In this document: piece after piece, positions 54,350 through 63,438 of the stretch | Position numbering within the stretch: the stretch's first letter is position 1 | Layout of the letters: each line of letters begins with the position of its first letter | Position numbers and translations under genes: made by a program | From: Salinimicrobium flavum | GTDB lineage: Bacteria > Bacteroidota > Bacteroidia > Flavobacteriales > Flavobacteriaceae | Reading direction: 5' to 3' | DNA length: 64,000 bases | NCBI RefSeq assembly: GCF_042684505.1 | Contig: NZ_JBHULT010000006.1 | Span: 62,001-126,000 of the forward strand | Notes under the pieces: generated by a model | Database searches by the model: none | What the model saw: only the letters and a program-made list of their open reading frames with translations | What the model was told of the DNA's origin: nothing

Positions 54350-55435
54350 TTATTCGCTCAACACATCAAGTGGTTTGCCCGCTTTGCCATTACCGGTATA
54401 CTCGAAACCAAGAATTCGGGCTACGGTTGCTGCGATTTGATTGGTATAGTATTGTCTCTCTTTTGACTGTTCTCCCTCTTTACTTATACCTTTTCCAAAA
54501 GCAACGATCCAGGTTTGACCAGAATTCTCAATCGAAGGTCCGTGATGTTTCCAGGTGCTTTTTTCGGTGGCCGACTCACCTCTCCCATGATCTGTGGTAA
54601 TAATGAAAGTGGTCTGATCCTTATAAAAGGGGTCCCGTTGCACATATTCCCAAAGTTCCCTGATCATGTCATCGTTCTTTCGGGCAGATTTCAGGTAGTG
54701 GTCATAACGGCCTTCATGGGCAAAATCGTCTGTTTCCCCATAGCCTATATAAAGCAGCCGGGGTTTTTCAGTTTTAAGATATTCAAGAGCAAAATTGTGG
54801 GTGAATGTATCAAATCGTACAGTTTCCCATCTTCGGGGAGTTTCCTGCTGAATTTTCCCAAGGAGTATTTCCGCAGAGGAGGGTTCAGTTCTCAAACTAT
54901 TCCGGTAACCCGCATTAATAAAAAGGGCGCTTCGTTGTTCGCTGAAGATGTAGGGAAAAATATCCCAGCTCCCGAAGAGCCCTATTTTATCTTTAAATTC
55001 CGGATCCCGGTTCAAAACCTCAGGGAGGGTTTGGTTAGGATTGTAGATCTTACTGTTATCAATAATACGCTCATCATCTGCATAACCGGTAAGGATCTCA
55101 CTGTAACCTGCGTATGACATCACGACCGTATTGGTAAGGTCAACCTTACTTTTATTCCAGCGATTGCCCAGCATGATTCCCTCTTTTACTGCGACATCCC
55201 AAAAAAAGGGAAACAGGGTTTCCCTTCGTTCTTTTTTTGTGTCTTTCCAGAATTCCGCTGCAAGGCCACCAGGATTACTCACAAATTCCTTGTTCCCGAT
55301 CAATAAACTGTCCGCACCCCCAAAAAGTTCCTGCCAACGCAATCCATCAATCGTTATCCATATCAATTTGCCATTCTCCTGTGAGAATCCCTGCAAAGAG
55401 AAAAATAGAAAAAGGATCAGCCATTTTAACTTCAT
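54350..55435 (-). CDS. Alkaline-phosphatase-superfamily hydrolase
   Basis: 361 residues from the ATG at 55435; a further in-frame ATG at 55447 overlaps the upstream stop. Signal peptide (KLKWLILFLFFSLQGFSQ). Metal motif LIWITIDGLRWQELFGGADS near residue 28, a probable nucleophile Ser or Thr in VVMSYAGYSEILTGYAD, then YIGYGETDDFAHEGRYDHYL and FIITTDHGRGE. This is the phosphodiesterase/phosphatase superfamily; exact substrate unreadable. It could remove the phosphate or phosphoglycerol from a decorated glucan together with the GDPD. Confidence 0.88.
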   Translation of the reverse strand: MKLKWLILFLFFSLQGFSQENGKLIWITIDGLRWQELFGGADSLLIGNKEFVSNPGGLAAEFWKDTKKERRETLFPFFWDVAVKEGIMLGNRWNKSKVDLTNTVVMSYAGYSEILTGYADDERIIDNSKIYNPNQTLPEVLNRDPEFKDKIGLFGSWDIFPYIFSEQRSALFINAGYRNSLRTEPSSAEILLGKIQQETPRRWETVRFDTFTHNFALEYLKTEKPRLLYIGYGETDDFAHEGRYDHYLKSARKNDDMIRELWEYVQRDPFYKDQTTFIITTDHGRGESATEKSTWKHHGPSIENSGQTWIVAFGKGISKEGEQSKERQYYTNQIAATVARILGFEYTGNGKAGKPLDVLSE

Positions 55436-55446
55436 AGGTATCGCCA

Positions 55447-56253
55447 TTAATTCTTCTGATAAACCCTTACATAATCAATCTCGAAAGTATGGGGAAAGGC
55501 ATCATTATCAATACCCTGTTGTCCTCCAAGGCCACCTCCAACCGCTAAATTCAGAAGCAGGAAAAATGGTTTATCAAAGGGCCAGGCTCCTGAGCCGCTA
55601 TCCTCATTTTTATAGTTGAAGTATTCTTTCCCGTTTACATAAGAACGGATCTCATTTTCTTCCCATTCCATGGTATACACATGAAAATCTGAGGTAGCGG
55701 TGGGCAGGTGTATTTTCTCTCCTACCTGGGTACCCAGAATGTGATTGTAATCTTTTGTGTGCACGGTAGAAAATACAGTATCGGGTTCGAAACCTACATG
55801 TTCCATGATATCAATTTCCCCTCTGTCCGGCCACTTTATGGAAGCATCAGATGACAGCATCCATATCGCAGGCCAGGTGCCCCTTCCTTCCGGAAGTTTA
55901 GCCCTTACTTCAACCTTTCCGTATTTCCAGTCTCCTTTACCATTTGTAATAAGCCTGGCCGAAGTGTATTCCTTTCCTTCTTTTTCTTCTCTGACTGCGC
56001 GTATTTTAAGCGTTCCGTCATTTACATAGCTGTTAAGGCTATCTCTCTCAGTATAAAACTGGGCTTCGTTATTCCCCCAACCCCAGTCATTACCTGCGGT
56101 ATCATAGCTCCATTTGCCTTCATCGGGTAAACCTTCATAGTCAAATTCATCACTCCAGACCAATTCCCACGGCTCCTTATCCTGCTCACAGGCAACCAGG
56201 CCTGTGAGCAATAAAAGAACAAGGGTTTTTCCAACTATCTTTTTGATTGTCAT
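55447..56253 (-). CDS. GH16 endo-beta-glucanase lipoprotein (laminarinase-like)
   Basis: 268 residues with a lipoprotein signal (LLLLTGLVACEQDKEP, Cys near 22). GH16 core: ELVWSDEFDYEGLPDEGKW, GRGTWPAIWMLSSDASIKW and the catalytic PDRGEIDIMEHVGFEPDTV (ExDxxE). A Trp-rich end, PFFLLLNLAVGGGLGG, is usual. Beta-1,3-glucans are the likely substrate, exposed at the cell surface next to SusCD. One base separates it from the following phosphatase frame. Confidence 0.93.
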   Translation of the reverse strand: MTIKKIVGKTLVLLLLTGLVACEQDKEPWELVWSDEFDYEGLPDEGKWSYDTAGNDWGWGNNEAQFYTERDSLNSYVNDGTLKIRAVREEKEGKEYTSARLITNGKGDWKYGKVEVRAKLPEGRGTWPAIWMLSSDASIKWPDRGEIDIMEHVGFEPDTVFSTVHTKDYNHILGTQVGEKIHLPTATSDFHVYTMEWEENEIRSYVNGKEYFNYKNEDSGSGAWPFDKPFFLLLNLAVGGGLGGQQGIDNDAFPHTFEIDYVRVYQKN

Positions 56254-56261
56254 CTACAAAA

Positions 56262-57785
56262 TCATTTTAGCAACCACATTTTTTTGTTGATCTCATCAAA
56301 ACCGTCAAATTGGCGATCCAGAGCTGCTTCAAGGTTCTCCCTGTTATAAGTCGCCTCAGAACCCGGATATAACCATCTCAACGGAAGACCATTACGGTTG
56401 TTCTCGTTAAGACTTGTCTCAGGATTGATGGGAAATTCAGGATAATTCGTCCTGCGATACTCAAAGAAACTGGTCTGCCCGTCTACAAGGAAATTCAGAA
56501 TATAACGCTGCATCCAGATCTGCTTAAGCTGCTCTTCCTCATTATCTGCAAAGGCTGCTTCACCTGTAAAATAATTATTGATATAATCCTGGTCGATAGG
56601 GTTACCATGAGCAAAATCTGCAGGAACATTCAGCATATAGCTTAAGGCCGCTTTCACTCCTTCTTCGTAATAATCTTCTGCAGTACCCTGGGTGATCCAC
56701 CCTCTGATATTGGCTTCAGCAAGGATCAATTGTTGTTCAGCATAACTCAGTAATCTTCTGGGTTCACTGTTCTCAATAGTAAGGTATCTCAGATTGATCA
56801 GGGAAAACTCATCATTGCTATGCATCGCGTTCATCTGCGCATATTCCATAGAAACATCAACACCTACATAAGCAGCTTCATCAGATTCTGATTCTCCTTC
56901 TAGTAACTTAGCTCCTGCAGGTTCTGCAAAGTAAAATAACCTGTTATCATTAAGCCTCTTAAGATTATCTACAAGATGAGAGCTTAAAATAGTTTTACTC
57001 GTAAAGAGATCATTGGTGCTATACAGAGGATGTGGATTTTGAGTAGAATATTCAAGGCCCCAGTAATCGCCGGGATTTTCAAAAAGATATCCTTCATTTA
57101 CTATTTCCTGAATTCTGGAGGGCACATTCAAAGCTTCAGCTTTAGGACTTAAGCTCATTAAAACTTTCACCCTTAAGGAATTGGTTGCCCTTCTCCACAT
57201 ATCAGGATCCCCATTGAAGGGTGTTGGATCACCCGCAAAGCTTTCACCAACGGCAAAATATTGATCTGCTTCTTCAAGCTCCTCAAGAATTCCTAAGAAG
57301 ACATCCTCTTGTCGGTCATAAGCAGGTGTGTATTCTCCACTGGCTCCCTTTCCCGTTTCGCTATAAGGAATGTCTCCCATTTCCATGGTAAGATGGTAGA
57401 ACATATAGGCCCTGGCAAACTTTGCCAATCCTTTATATGAATCTTCTGCCTGGCCACCTTCTGCATATTCTACCATCTTTTCAACATCGGGAAGAATGTT
57501 CATTCCTCCAAAACTTGAGCTCCCAATAGAATTATACTGGGTTCCCATCTGGCCTTCATTAGCATATCCTACATATTTGGGCAGGGCGCTGTTTGAGATA
57601 AAAGCCTTGGCATCTCCCTGAAAACGGGCAACACTAAGAATTATCTGGGTAGACAATAATGAGGCACTGGCTTGGGTGGTGGTATCGGGATTTGTATTTA
57701 TCTCATCGAAATCATCGTCACATCCTGTGGCAAAAAGCAGCGAAAAAACCGCTATTCCACTGAAAAATATTTTAAATTTTTTCAT
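56262..57785 (-). CDS. SusD/RagB-type glycan-binding lipoprotein
   Basis: 507 residues with a lipoprotein signal ending LLFATGCDDDFDEINTNPD. TPR-like SusD body with RAYMFYHLTMEMGDIPYSE, RRLLSYAEQQLILAEANIR and FLVDGQTSFFEYRRTNYPEF. Surface-exposed partner of SusC that captures the glycan. Encoded 44 bases after SusC; GH16 follows in 8 bases. Confidence 0.95.
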   Translation of the reverse strand: MKKFKIFFSGIAVFSLLFATGCDDDFDEINTNPDTTTQASASLLSTQIILSVARFQGDAKAFISNSALPKYVGYANEGQMGTQYNSIGSSSFGGMNILPDVEKMVEYAEGGQAEDSYKGLAKFARAYMFYHLTMEMGDIPYSETGKGASGEYTPAYDRQEDVFLGILEELEEADQYFAVGESFAGDPTPFNGDPDMWRRATNSLRVKVLMSLSPKAEALNVPSRIQEIVNEGYLFENPGDYWGLEYSTQNPHPLYSTNDLFTSKTILSSHLVDNLKRLNDNRLFYFAEPAGAKLLEGESESDEAAYVGVDVSMEYAQMNAMHSNDEFSLINLRYLTIENSEPRRLLSYAEQQLILAEANIRGWITQGTAEDYYEEGVKAALSYMLNVPADFAHGNPIDQDYINNYFTGEAAFADNEEEQLKQIWMQRYILNFLVDGQTSFFEYRRTNYPEFPINPETSLNENNRNGLPLRWLYPGSEATYNRENLEAALDRQFDGFDEINKKMWLLK

Positions 57786-57829
57786 CTTTTTAAAATTTTA
57801 AATTCTCTTCCTCTGTTATTTAGGTGTCC

Positions 57830-60800
57830 TTAAAAAGTAAGGTTCACATTCAATCCTATATAGCGTTGAGACGGATCACTGAAATTCTCAGAACCTCCAT
57901 CGGGATCAGAATATTCAAAGTCCTTTGCCCAAAGCGCCAGGTTTTGTCCTATGGCTGAAACTGAGCCGGAGGAAGTGCCAATCACATTATTAAAAGAGTC
58001 TGGGAAATTGTAGGATAAGCTCATTTCCCGAAGCTTTACGAATGTAGTGCTGTAAGTCTCCAACGGTGAAGGTGGCCCCCACCATGCATTTCCTTTATGA
58101 GCTCTTTTTACCCAGTTCTCATAGGTTACCGCAACATCGTTTGGTGCAAATTCCCTCGTATCACTGGTCACGTTGCCATAGGTGTCATAAGTAACTTCTC
58201 CCGAGATCACCTTAACCCCGTCTCCAACATAATTGGCTGTACCGGTAGTTGCGTCAAGGTAACGTTCCTCTGTAACAGAATCTGGGTGGTTACCAGATTG
58301 CCACATATACATCTCTGTAGTCGTTTGAGCCAGACCGCCTACACGACCATCAACAGAAACATTCAGGGTGAAATCTTTATATCTCAAAGATGTGCCCAGC
58401 CCCCAGATCCAGTCAGGATCTGAATATCCATACAAGGAGTGGAACGGTTCATACTGCGGCAGCCCGTTCAAATGGATTATATTTCCTTCCTGATCTCTCT
58501 GGAAATCGTTCAAAGTGAAGTGATCAACACGTTCACCTTCTGCTACCCATTTTAGGTCAGGTGAAAATTCTTCATCTAACTGGGTATAGTAGCGAGCATA
58601 TTTAGACCAGTTCACTGAAATGTCCCATCGCCAGTCATCTGTGCGGACCGGATTGAAACTGGCTGCAATTTCCAAACCTCTCCTGGTGATTTCCTCGTCT
58701 GTGTTCACGTAGTTCGCACTGTAACCTGATGCAGGACTTATGCTTGCAGACCTTAGAAAGTCATACATTTTTTTGGAATAGTAGGTAACATCAAATTTTG
58801 CACGATTATTAAGTACATTGAAAACGGTACCCACCTCAATTGTTGAGGAGGATTCCGGTCTTACGTCTGTACCACGTATCACGTTTGGAAAAGTGGCAGA
58901 ACTCAGGTTACCCCATGCGTTGGTCGTAATGTTGTAAATGTTGTTAATCTCATAGATATTCGCAGGGGTCTTCGAAGTGGTCCAGGATCCGCGAAGTTTC
59001 CAGAAAGACAACCAGTTCATTTCCGGCAAAAGTTCAGAAACAATTAAACTGGAGGCTACAGAAGGATAAAGGTAAGATCGGGTAGACTCCGGCAAAGTAG
59101 AGCTCCAGTCGTTACGAAGGGTTCCTTCAACAAAAGCAAGATCCCTCCAGGAAGCAGAAAGTCTTCCGTAGACACTATTTACCTGTCTCTTATACAGACG
59201 GGAACTTACAGCCGGTGGATTAACAGAGGCTTTAAGGGAATAAAAGGCCGGAATGGATAGTCCCGCCTGAGTCCTTGATTCGATACCTTCATCCTGGGTA
59301 TAAAAAATAGTTCCCCCGGCCAAACCATCAATGGTAAAGTCTCCAAAATCATGTTCAGCAGAAAGGATCAAATCATTATTTATACTGTATCCACGGCCAA
59401 TACCCACATTGTAGGAACCTTTTTGAGATTCTCCCCAAATCTGGGTTCCGTTTTCAATTACAGTAGCAGTTCCTCCACCCTGGAAAGAACCTTTTGATAT
59501 CCTTACCATCTGGCGGTTTGTATAGGTGTCATAACCAGAACGTAACGTGGCGCTTAGCCAGGGAGTAAATTCATATTGCGCAGAGATGAATCCGTTAAAG
59601 ATATCTTTGTCAAGCTCATGGATTCTTTCGTACCTGTCAAAATACGGGTTATTATTAATAGAGGTGTAACTACTGTTCTGCACCTCATTTTCTACTAACC
59701 AGTAATCTTTATAATCTCTCACATCATAATCTGGTGAGGCCCAGACGAGTATGTTGTACATGGGGTCATACCCGGTATATCCACTGAAACCAATATTAGG
59801 GGAATTCTGTTTGTTGTAGGAAACCGAAGAAGAAAGGTTGAATTTATCAACTTTCATTTCCCCAGCCAGGGTATAGGTTAACTTATCGAATTGAGAGTTG
59901 GGATACTGCCCTTTATTATTAATCCAGGAGGCAGAAGATCGTAAATTTCCATTTTCTCCCTGTTGCACTACGCTAATATTGTTGTTAAGAATATGTCCCT
60001 GTTCCAGGTAGTTGCTGAAGTTATCTTTCCCCCTTGGAAGAAAAGGCATGGGCTGCATTGATTTAGTCACAGGATCCCACTGTATAACCTCCTGACCCTC
60101 CAAAGGAGGTCCCCACGACCCGTTCCCAGATCTCACATAAGTATTAGTACTGGTATTGATCTTTCTCCCGTAGGTAGACTGTGTCTCAGGAATAGCAAGG
60201 TAACCGGCAGTAAACATAGTACTACTGTTAAGGGAAACACTTAATCCTTCTCTGGAACTGCCTTTTTTGGTAGTGATCATGATCGCTCCGCTTTGCCCCC
60301 TGTAACCGTATAAGGCAGAAGCTGTAGCACCTTTAAGCACATCAATGGTCTCAATGTCATCTGAAGGGATATCCCTCAAACTCATATTCCCATAAGGAAC
60401 TCCATCAATAACAAGGAGTGGTTTTTCTCCCCGTAACTGTATCTCGGGTTCTGCAGTGAACTCGGTACTGTTTTTTACTAATAAACCCGCGACCTTACCG
60501 GTTAGGGAAGTACCTACATCTACACCTTTCACGGTACTTAGTTCTTCCCCCTGTACTTTTTGAGTGGCATAACCCAAAGCTTTTTCTTCCCTTTTTATAC
60601 CCAGGGCAGTGATAACCACCTCGTTAAGGGTGCTGGCGCTTTCCTGCAGGGTAATCGTTTGTGGGGTCACAGTATTGAAAACCACTTCTTGTGTCTCAAA
60701 ACCTATATATGAGATGATAAGAGCAGCCTGAGACCCGGAAACTTCAATGGAGAAATTCCCATCAAAATCTGTAGTTACCCCATTTGAGGTGCCCTTTTCT

Positions 60801-61168
60801 ATAACTGTTGCACCGGGAAGAGGCTTTCCATTCTGGTCAAGTATTGTTCCTCTAAGGGTTCCCTGCTCGTTTTGCTGAACAGGGTCCAGGGAGATGGTAA
60901 TATTGTTTCCGACTCTGGAAAAAGTGTAAGCTGTTGCCGCAGAAAGTTGTTTTAAGACACCGGCCAGTTCCTCATTTTCAAACCTGAAAGAGCCCGGAAG
61001 CTGGGTTTTGGTGTCTATATTATTGGCAAAGGCAAATTTATAATCGGTTTTGTTTTCTATTTCAGCAATTATCTGGCTGAGGGTAGGATTTTGGAAAGAA
61101 ACAGAGATTTCTTGCGAAATTCCCGTTAATGACCAACAAAAAAACAAGATAAAAATTAGTTTCTTCAT
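57830..61168 (-). CDS. SusC/RagA TonB-linked outer-membrane transporter with N-terminal STN domain
   Basis: 1112 residues. Signal (KLIFILFFCWSLTGISQ), an STN domain about residues 20-90 (VSFQNPTLSQIIAEIENKTD), then a CarboxypepD_reg domain (GTILDQNGKPLPGATVIEKG), a TonB-box/plug with GKVAGLLVKNSTEFTAEPEI and SALYGYRGQSGAIMITTKKG, and a 22-strand barrel ending IGLNVNLTF. The STN domain allows signalling to FecR, encoded 88 bases upstream. Glycan import across the outer membrane. Confidence 0.96.
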   Translation of the reverse strand: MKKLIFILFFCWSLTGISQEISVSFQNPTLSQIIAEIENKTDYKFAFANNIDTKTQLPGSFRFENEELAGVLKQLSAATAYTFSRVGNNITISLDPVQQNEQGTLRGTILDQNGKPLPGATVIEKGTSNGVTTDFDGNFSIEVSGSQAALIISYIGFETQEVVFNTVTPQTITLQESASTLNEVVITALGIKREEKALGYATQKVQGEELSTVKGVDVGTSLTGKVAGLLVKNSTEFTAEPEIQLRGEKPLLVIDGVPYGNMSLRDIPSDDIETIDVLKGATASALYGYRGQSGAIMITTKKGSSREGLSVSLNSSTMFTAGYLAIPETQSTYGRKINTSTNTYVRSGNGSWGPPLEGQEVIQWDPVTKSMQPMPFLPRGKDNFSNYLEQGHILNNNISVVQQGENGNLRSSASWINNKGQYPNSQFDKLTYTLAGEMKVDKFNLSSSVSYNKQNSPNIGFSGYTGYDPMYNILVWASPDYDVRDYKDYWLVENEVQNSSYTSINNNPYFDRYERIHELDKDIFNGFISAQYEFTPWLSATLRSGYDTYTNRQMVRISKGSFQGGGTATVIENGTQIWGESQKGSYNVGIGRGYSINNDLILSAEHDFGDFTIDGLAGGTIFYTQDEGIESRTQAGLSIPAFYSLKASVNPPAVSSRLYKRQVNSVYGRLSASWRDLAFVEGTLRNDWSSTLPESTRSYLYPSVASSLIVSELLPEMNWLSFWKLRGSWTTSKTPANIYEINNIYNITTNAWGNLSSATFPNVIRGTDVRPESSSTIEVGTVFNVLNNRAKFDVTYYSKKMYDFLRSASISPASGYSANYVNTDEEITRRGLEIAASFNPVRTDDWRWDISVNWSKYARYYTQLDEEFSPDLKWVAEGERVDHFTLNDFQRDQEGNIIHLNGLPQYEPFHSLYGYSDPDWIWGLGTSLRYKDFTLNVSVDGRVGGLAQTTTEMYMWQSGNHPDSVTEERYLDATTGTANYVGDGVKVISGEVTYDTYGNVTSDTREFAPNDVAVTYENWVKRAHKGNAWWGPPSPLETYSTTFVKLREMSLSYNFPDSFNNVIGTSSGSVSAIGQNLALWAKDFEYSDPDGGSENFSDPSQRYIGLNVNLTF

Positions 61169-61189
61169 TTCTAAATTCTTTAAATTTGG

Positions 61190-61232
61190 GATATAGAAAG
61201 CCCGTCGACTTTTAAGAAGTCGTTAGCTTTTT
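61190..61232. other. Hairpin in the FecR-SusC intergenic region
   Basis: CGACTT (61206-61211) pairs with AAGTCG (61217-61222). On the minus strand outer arms AAAGC/GCTTT extend it, so it could be an attenuator or mRNA stability element. No T run follows directly on the minus strand. Confidence 0.3.
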
Positions 61233-61256
61233 TACATTTTTTTAAAAAAGAGTTCT

Positions 61257-62144
61257 CTATTTGATCGTGGCGGACTCTTTTTTCTTTTTAAATAATTTTA
61301 CTTTTTTCTCAGTAGGGTTCATTTCATAGTTGGTGTTGTTTATAATTGACAATACATTTAATATTTGTTCCAGAGAATCAGATTCATTGATCCTTAAGGT
61401 CACCCGTTTATTTACAGGAATGGTTTCCATATCGAATTCATACCCGTAGCGCTCTTCCAAAAAGTCAAGCACCTTATCAAGTTTCACATAATTCACGTCA
61501 ATGAACTTATTGCCTGCTTCAAAGGAAAGTATGGTTTCAAACCGCTCTACAGAAGCTCGTCCTTTTTTATAAACGAAGCTTTCCCCAGGGATCAATGCCC
61601 AGGATTCTGCCCTGTCTTTTACTGATACAAGCACCCTTCCTGTAAAAAGGGTAACCTGGGTATCATCAAATCCTTCTTCTGCCTTTACATTAAATGATGT
61701 TCCCAGTACTGTAGTGGTGGTTGCTTCCGTTTTAACCTGAAATCTCCTTAGGGTGTCCCTCACCACATCAAAAAAGGCTTCCCCTGTAAGTTTCACGTCC
61801 CTGTTCCTAAAATTCTCGGGATAGGAAATGGAGGATTTATGTTTAAGAAGTACCAAAGTTCCGTCTGGCAGAATGATTTCTTTATCGGCTAATGCTTCAT
61901 TATAAATGTGTGCCGTAGGATTGTACAGACTAAAGAAAAGGTACCCCGCTACTAAAGCGACGAAAACAGCGGCTGCACCATAAAATTTGTAGAGCTTTAT
62001 TCTATCCTTCTTTCTGCGTTCTTGTGGCAGCTTACTTCGGAAGGTCGCCCAGGAGTCATCTATAGCTTTTTCTGAAACTTCCTTGTATTCGGAATCCCAG
62101 GCTTCTTCAATCGTTTTCGTGATTTCTTGATCAGAATTTCTCAA
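61257..62144 (-). CDS. FecR-family anti-sigma factor
   Basis: 295 residues. A cytoplasmic N-terminus (EAWDSEYKEVSEKAIDDSWA) binds the sigma factor, a single helix at about 55-73 (FYGAAAVFVALVAGYLFF), a periplasmic FecR domain with ILPDGTLVLLKHKSSISYPE and KLTGEAFFDVVRD, and a C-terminal DUF4974-like region (VNYVKLDKVLDFLEERYGYE). The start is TTG at 62144; the upstream frame stays open for several codons (DNYIKR), so an earlier non-ATG start is possible. Confidence 0.9.
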   Translation of the reverse strand: MRNSDQEITKTIEEAWDSEYKEVSEKAIDDSWATFRSKLPQERRKKDRIKLYKFYGAAAVFVALVAGYLFFSLYNPTAHIYNEALADKEIILPDGTLVLLKHKSSISYPENFRNRDVKLTGEAFFDVVRDTLRRFQVKTEATTTTVLGTSFNVKAEEGFDDTQVTLFTGRVLVSVKDRAESWALIPGESFVYKKGRASVERFETILSFEAGNKFIDVNYVKLDKVLDFLEERYGYEFDMETIPVNKRVTLRINESDSLEQILNVLSIINNTNYEMNPTEKKVKLFKKKKESATIK

Positions 62145-62218
62145 CCTCTTAATGTAGTTATCTACTACTATAACAATTGAGAAATGGAAAGTTCCTAATG
62201 GAAAACGAAAAAAAATAT

Positions 62219-62773
62219 TTAAACTCTTTCTTTTATAAAAACAGAGGCCAGATAAATATGGTTGGCAATAGTTTTCTTGGAGATCCCCAGGCTTTCCGAA
62301 ATTTCTTCGTAGCTGAGATTATTTAGTTTGTGAAGTAGATAGACCTCTTTTCTTTTTTCCGGCAGTTGATCGATAAGGGAGGCTAATTTGTTCTTTTTCC
62401 AGTTATCTTCTTCGTTTGATCCTTCTAATGTGGATTGATCTTCCCCGGGGTAAGGCAGCACATCATCCAGATTGGAATAAGATTGCATTTTTTGCTCCCT
62501 TTTTATATGATTCAGGATGATATTTTTACATATCACATAGATCTGTTTCTCAAGAAGTATATTCTCATCCAGCAATTCTTTTTTCTCCCAGATGTTCATA
62601 AATGTTTGCTGCACAAAATCATCAGGCTCAGAAGAAGTAGATTGGAATTTACGGGCAAAGTTGAAAAGGCGGGAATAATAGGCTTTATATATTTTCTCAT
62701 AAGCTGAAAGATCCCCATTCTTGAGAGCCTTGACAATAAAATATGTTGCCAGCTTATCCAATCCCGGATTCAA
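62219..62773 (-). CDS. ECF-type RNA polymerase sigma factor
   Basis: 184 residues. Region 2 around residues 30-65 (YYSRLFNFARKFQSTSSEPD with FVQQTFMNIWEKK), region 4 with LIDQLPEKRKEVYLLHKLN and the HTH LSYEEISESLGISKKTIANH. No ATG precedes region 2: the frame opens at TTG 62773 right after TAA, and the next Met is inside region 2. Activates the downstream SusCD locus when SusC signals through FecR. Confidence 0.92.
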   Translation of the reverse strand: MNPGLDKLATYFIVKALKNGDLSAYEKIYKAYYSRLFNFARKFQSTSSEPDDFVQQTFMNIWEKKELLDENILLEKQIYVICKNIILNHIKREQKMQSYSNLDDVLPYPGEDQSTLEGSNEEDNWKKNKLASLIDQLPEKRKEVYLLHKLNNLSYEEISESLGISKKTIANHIYLASVFIKERV

Positions 62774-63046
62774 TTAATAACCAGATTATTCACGGGGATA
62801 AACTTAAAATTTTGTTAAGCAAAAAGAAAGAAAAAGAAGTTATATTTTTTTCACCAAAGCACATTAATTTCTTAAAGTTCAGATCAAGAAGTCTATCATT
62901 TTTAAAGAGCTTCGCTGGGTGGCCTTCTCTATTATTCTGAGTGAACTGCCGGACTCAACATAAAGAAGAAGTTCACTATACCTTAAAAATTAGAACTGAA
63001 ACCTAAAGGCATTAAAAAAGCCCCTCATTTCTGAAGAGCTTTTCTG
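62774..63046. other. Intergenic region upstream of the sigma gene
   Basis: 273 bases. The promoter of the sigma/FecR operon should lie at the left end (62774-62850), but no clear TAnnTTTG was found. The tRNA-Leu terminator occupies the right end. Confidence 0.4.
63016..63041 (-). terminator. Terminator of tRNA-Leu
   Basis: On the minus strand AAGCTCTTC pairs with GAGGGGCTT (three G-U pairs), loop AGAAAT, then TTTTTT. It starts 6 bases after the tRNA. Confidence 0.75.
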
Positions 63047-63128
63047 TGCGGGCGAGAGGACTCGAACCTCCACACCTTGCGGCACTAGATCCTAAGTCTA
63101 GCGTGTCTACCAATTCCACCACGCCCGC
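63047..63128 (-). tRNA. tRNA-Leu (TAG)
   Basis: On the minus strand: acceptor GCGGGCG/CGCCCGC, D arm with GGTAGAC, anticodon stem CTAGA/TCTAG with loop CTTAGGA (anticodon TAG), a long variable arm (TGCCGCAAGGTG), T arm GGAGG/CCTCT with TTCGAGT, discriminator A. CCA is not encoded. Confidence 0.94.
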
Positions 63129-63438
63129 CTGCGTTGGCATTTCAATATGTTTGCTTGTTGTAAGCGGATGCAAATATAAGTATAAGTTTGAATCTGCAAA
63201 TGGAAAAATAAAATTTTTTCACCCAGACCGGAATAATTTTATTTTCAGAATTGAGATCTGATTGATGAGTATTGAGAAAAGTTTTCATCGGGTTCAGTCT
63301 CCATGGCCATCTTCACATTTATCCTCTGAATAGAATTACATTCTGGTCAGGTTTTCCCCTGTTACTCAATACACATTGCTCACTACTCAATAGTACATTC
63401 TAATTTTCTTACCTTTATGCAACTTCAAAAAGACCATT
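63129..63438. other. Divergent intergenic region before the dipeptidase
   Basis: 310 bases. Holds the tRNA-Leu promoter at its left end; the repeated phrase TACTCAATA occurs at 63363-63371 and 63385-63392 (imperfect). TACCTTTA at 63410-63417 is a possible -7 element for the dipeptidase. No gene seen. Confidence 0.4.
63171..63199 (-). promoter_or_regulatory. Bacteroidota-type promoter for tRNA-Leu
   Basis: On the minus strand TTG (63197-63199) and TATATTTG (63171-63178), 18 bases apart. The -7 match to TAnnTTTG is exact; the mature tRNA begins about 43 bases downstream. Confidence 0.7.

Noticed and set aside
54515..55117. A 200-codon plus-strand open frame
   Set aside because: Antisense to the alkaline-phosphatase-superfamily gene, whose metal motifs are clear on the minus strand.
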